Made by a program: the position numbers and the translations under genes. The notes below the pieces were generated by a model. That model saw nothing but the letters and a program-made list of their open reading frames with translations, was not told where the DNA came from and did not search any database. From CAYHSW01 sp964431075 (lineage in GTDB: Bacteria; Patescibacteriota; Microgenomatia; JAMCZE01), in assembly GCA_964431075.1 (NCBI GenBank), contig CAYSID010000004.1:1-50822 (forward strand): DNA of 50,822 nucleotides, in the 5' to 3' direction. Shown piece by piece: positions 50,236 to 50,822 of the stretch (its first letter is position 1; the number at the start of each line of letters is the position of its first letter).

Positions 50236-50822
50236 TCATTTTTCATTTTCCAAAACTAAATACGGGTGTTCGGAAGTCGTCCGGATGGTTTTGCCGGTCT
50301 CGGTTGTCAGTTTATAGATCGGCTGCACCCCTTTATACATCAGCGCCTCAACGGTTGAGGGAATAAACTTCCCCGTTTTTTCATCATAGGTTATCACAGA
50401 CATCCCTGCCTTTATCTGATCAATTCTGACCTGCTGATAATCTGTTATACTTATATTATGTGGAGGGTGAACTCCCAAAGTGGGGGCAGTCCTTGATACC
50501 GACTGGGCCTCGCCGCAAGACGAGGTGGGGTGCAAGTCTCCCGCCCTCCGCATATTCAAACTTGACAAAATTTGACAATCCATGCTACAATTAACGCAGG
50601 TATCAAGGACTGGAGAATTTGCATTCTCAAATCCAGCCGCTTCGTAAGAGGCGGTTTTTTGTTGCCTTACTAAAAGCAACGTGTCCCCCGTGACACATTG
50701 GGCTAATCCCGTAATATTCCATTCTTTTGGTAATGAAGCAATTAGCGGCGAATCCTTTCCTGCCAAAACTTCCCATCGTGGGACATTATCTGTTAATCCT
50801 AAATATTTTAATTTTACCTCAT
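50236..50822 (-). CDS. Protein with N-terminal Hint/intein half, 5' end outside window
   Basis: The frame is open to the right window edge. It reads LKYLGLTDNVPRWEVLAGK, WNITGLAQ, then the intein block A CVTGDTLL with Cys1 at 50697-50695. An 80-residue linker follows, then YQQVRIDQIKAGMSVITYDE, YKLTTETGKTI and block B RTTSEHPYLV, stopping at LENEK. Blocks F and G are missing, but they occur at the start of the giant gene two ORFs downstream. The linker is unlike the rest of the protein (four Cys, low-complexity) and coincides with two RNA-like elements on the other strand. Hint domains cleave or splice proteins autocatalytically. Confidence 0.75.
   Translation of the reverse strand, partial: EVKLKYLGLTDNVPRWEVLAGKDSPLIASLPKEWNITGLAQCVTGDTLLLVRQQKTASYEAAGFENANSPVLDTCVNCSMDCQILSSLNMRRAGDLHPTSSCGEAQSVSRTAPTLGVHPPHNISITDYQQVRIDQIKAGMSVITYDEKTGKFIPSTVEALMYKGVQPIYKLTTETGKTIRTTSEHPYLVLENEK
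50443..50451 (+). promoter_or_regulatory. Extended -10 before RNA A
   Basis: TGTTATACT is an extended -10 (TGnTATACT). The predicted start at about 50458 falls 4 nt before the terminal stem of RNA A. No good -35 is seen. Confidence 0.4.
50458..50553 (+). ncRNA. Candidate cloverleaf-like RNA A
   Basis: Terminal stem GGAGGGTG/CGCCCTCC (50462-50469 with 50542-50549, one T-G pair), then four hairpins: CTCCC-AAAGT-GGGGG, CAGTC-CTTGATACC-GACTG, CCTCG-CCGCAAGA-CGAGG, and GGGG-TGCAAGT-CTCC with a 7-nt loop. The order recalls a class II tRNA (long variable arm, T-loop-like fourth hairpin, G after the acceptor stem as in tRNA-Ser), but the D arm lacks GG, T8 is absent and the anticodon-like loop has 9 nt, so it is not a normal tRNA. 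There is no terminator, so it may extend into RNA B. Confidence 0.45.
50562..50591 (+). promoter_or_regulatory. Promoter of small RNA B
   Basis: TTGACA (50562-50567), 18 nt, TACAAT (50586-50591) with an extended TG one base before it. A second TTGACA lies in the spacer. The predicted start is about 50598. Confidence 0.65.
50598..50660 (+). ncRNA. Candidate small RNA B with 5' antisense region to RNA A
   Basis: Predicted transcript of about 63 nt. Its first bases include GGTATCAAGGACTG (50599-50612), exactly complementary to CAGTCCTTGATACC (50487-50500) of RNA A. A hairpin CTGGA/TCCAG with inner AGAAT/ATTCT follows, then a classical terminator CCGCTTC-GTAA-GAGGCGG (50637-50654) and T6. Single-stranded 5' seed, hairpin and terminator are the usual parts of a bacterial regulatory sRNA. 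It lies antisense to the linker of the Hint-N gene. Confidence 0.55.

Larger units (their letters stand above)
49725..50246 (-). pseudogene. PBECR-like nuclease domain ORF with two in-frame stops
   Basis: From ATG 50246 to TGA 49725 one frame of 174 codons is open except for TAA at 50220-50222 and 49944-49946. Between them it reads FEFAEKIAKDFYFKDLAGRK, LSDEVYFSEEGWNHFVEKKR and LPRAELVLVSG; after the second stop SIVDSVLTSVVV and GGEKFFLTC. The D-x-V-x-F-S...W-x-H pattern and the C-terminal strands resemble PBECR-type (barnase/EndoU/RelE-like) nucleases seen with Hint domains. CAA would fit at both stops. Its ATG overlaps the Hint-N gene by 11 nt and its end overlaps the giant gene by 4 nt, so it occupies the place of an endonuclease inside an intein. 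Family assignment is tentative. Confidence 0.5.

Noticed and set aside
50094..50366. 90-codon plus-strand ORF
   Set aside because: Antisense to the PBECR-like ORF and the Hint-N domain, both of which show family motifs.
50458..50553. RNA A as a functional tRNA-Ser or tRNA-Sec
   Set aside because: Long variable arm and G after the acceptor stem recall tRNA-Ser, and the long D stem recalls tRNA-Sec. However T8, the D-loop GG and a 7-nt anticodon loop are missing, and no TCA anticodon is present.
1..50822. CRISPR array or cas genes
   Set aside because: No regularly spaced direct repeats of CRISPR length and no Cas-like protein in any frame; the dispersed micro-repeats are too short and irregular.

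Overview
The window looks like a draft-assembly scaffold from a Candidate Phyla Radiation bacterium (Patescibacteria, probably Microgenomates/OP11-like). I infer this from small or shortened housekeeping enzymes, many small overlapping genes, an adenosylcobalamin-dependent class II ribonucleotide reductase, a type IV secretion/pilus-like gene set with several TrbC/VirB2-like two-helix proteins, very large secreted proteins, and AT-rich promoters placed so close to start codons that most first genes of operons must be leaderless. A run of 10 N at 40072-40081 marks an assembly gap. UGA is used as a stop in clear genes (for example the antitoxin ending at 2070 and the transporter ending at 15192), so the code appears standard.

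Layout. 1-5.5 kb: a 5'-cut HExxH protein, a GNAT acetyltransferase, a Phd/VapC-type toxin-antitoxin pair with a textbook promoter-operator, a frameshifted GNAT, a DUF2283 protein and a TraG/VirB4-like membrane ATPase. 5.5-9.2 kb: cobalamin adenosyltransferase, an IMPDH/GMPR-family enzyme with a possibly structured leader, microproteins and a phosphoribosyltransferase. 9.2-10.9 kb: small accessory genes, two of them broken. 11-13.9 kb: nrdR and class II nrdJ, convergent. 14-20.4 kb: central carbon genes (PfkB kinase, aldolase, pgk, gap, deoC). 20.5-27.8 kb: LOG protein, AAA/DUF4143 ATPase and two class A penicillin-binding proteins flanking a GH18-like gene that has an in-frame UGA. 27.8-33 kb: tRNA-Pro(GGG), a REP-transposase relic, a giant secreted protein with a glycosidase-like C-terminus, membrane microproteins and a rare tRNA-Ile(UAU). 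33-36.5 kb: sufC-sufB-sufS-sufU. 36.6-45.4 kb: YkuK-like and SpoU/TrmH proteins, then the pilus/T4SS-like cluster (pilin-like proteins, M23-like protein, VirB6/TrbL-like protein).

The most unusual part is the right end (45.4-50.8 kb, minus strand). One gene ends just after the N-terminal half of a Hint/intein domain. It is followed by an overlapping ORF resembling a PBECR-type nuclease that carries two in-frame stops. That ORF overlaps by 4 nt a 1428-aa secreted protein which begins with the C-terminal Hint/intein half and ends it in His-Asn|Thr. Joined, the two halves read as one complete Hint domain. On the opposite strand of this operon I see three candidate small RNAs with their own promoters. 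One is cloverleaf-like. A second carries 14 nt at its 5' end exactly complementary to the middle hairpin of the first.

Two other signals run through the window. First, a -10 hexamer stands exactly 6 nt before the start codon in at least 16 genes. Second, short degenerate word-like micro-repeats occur both between genes and in frame inside genes.
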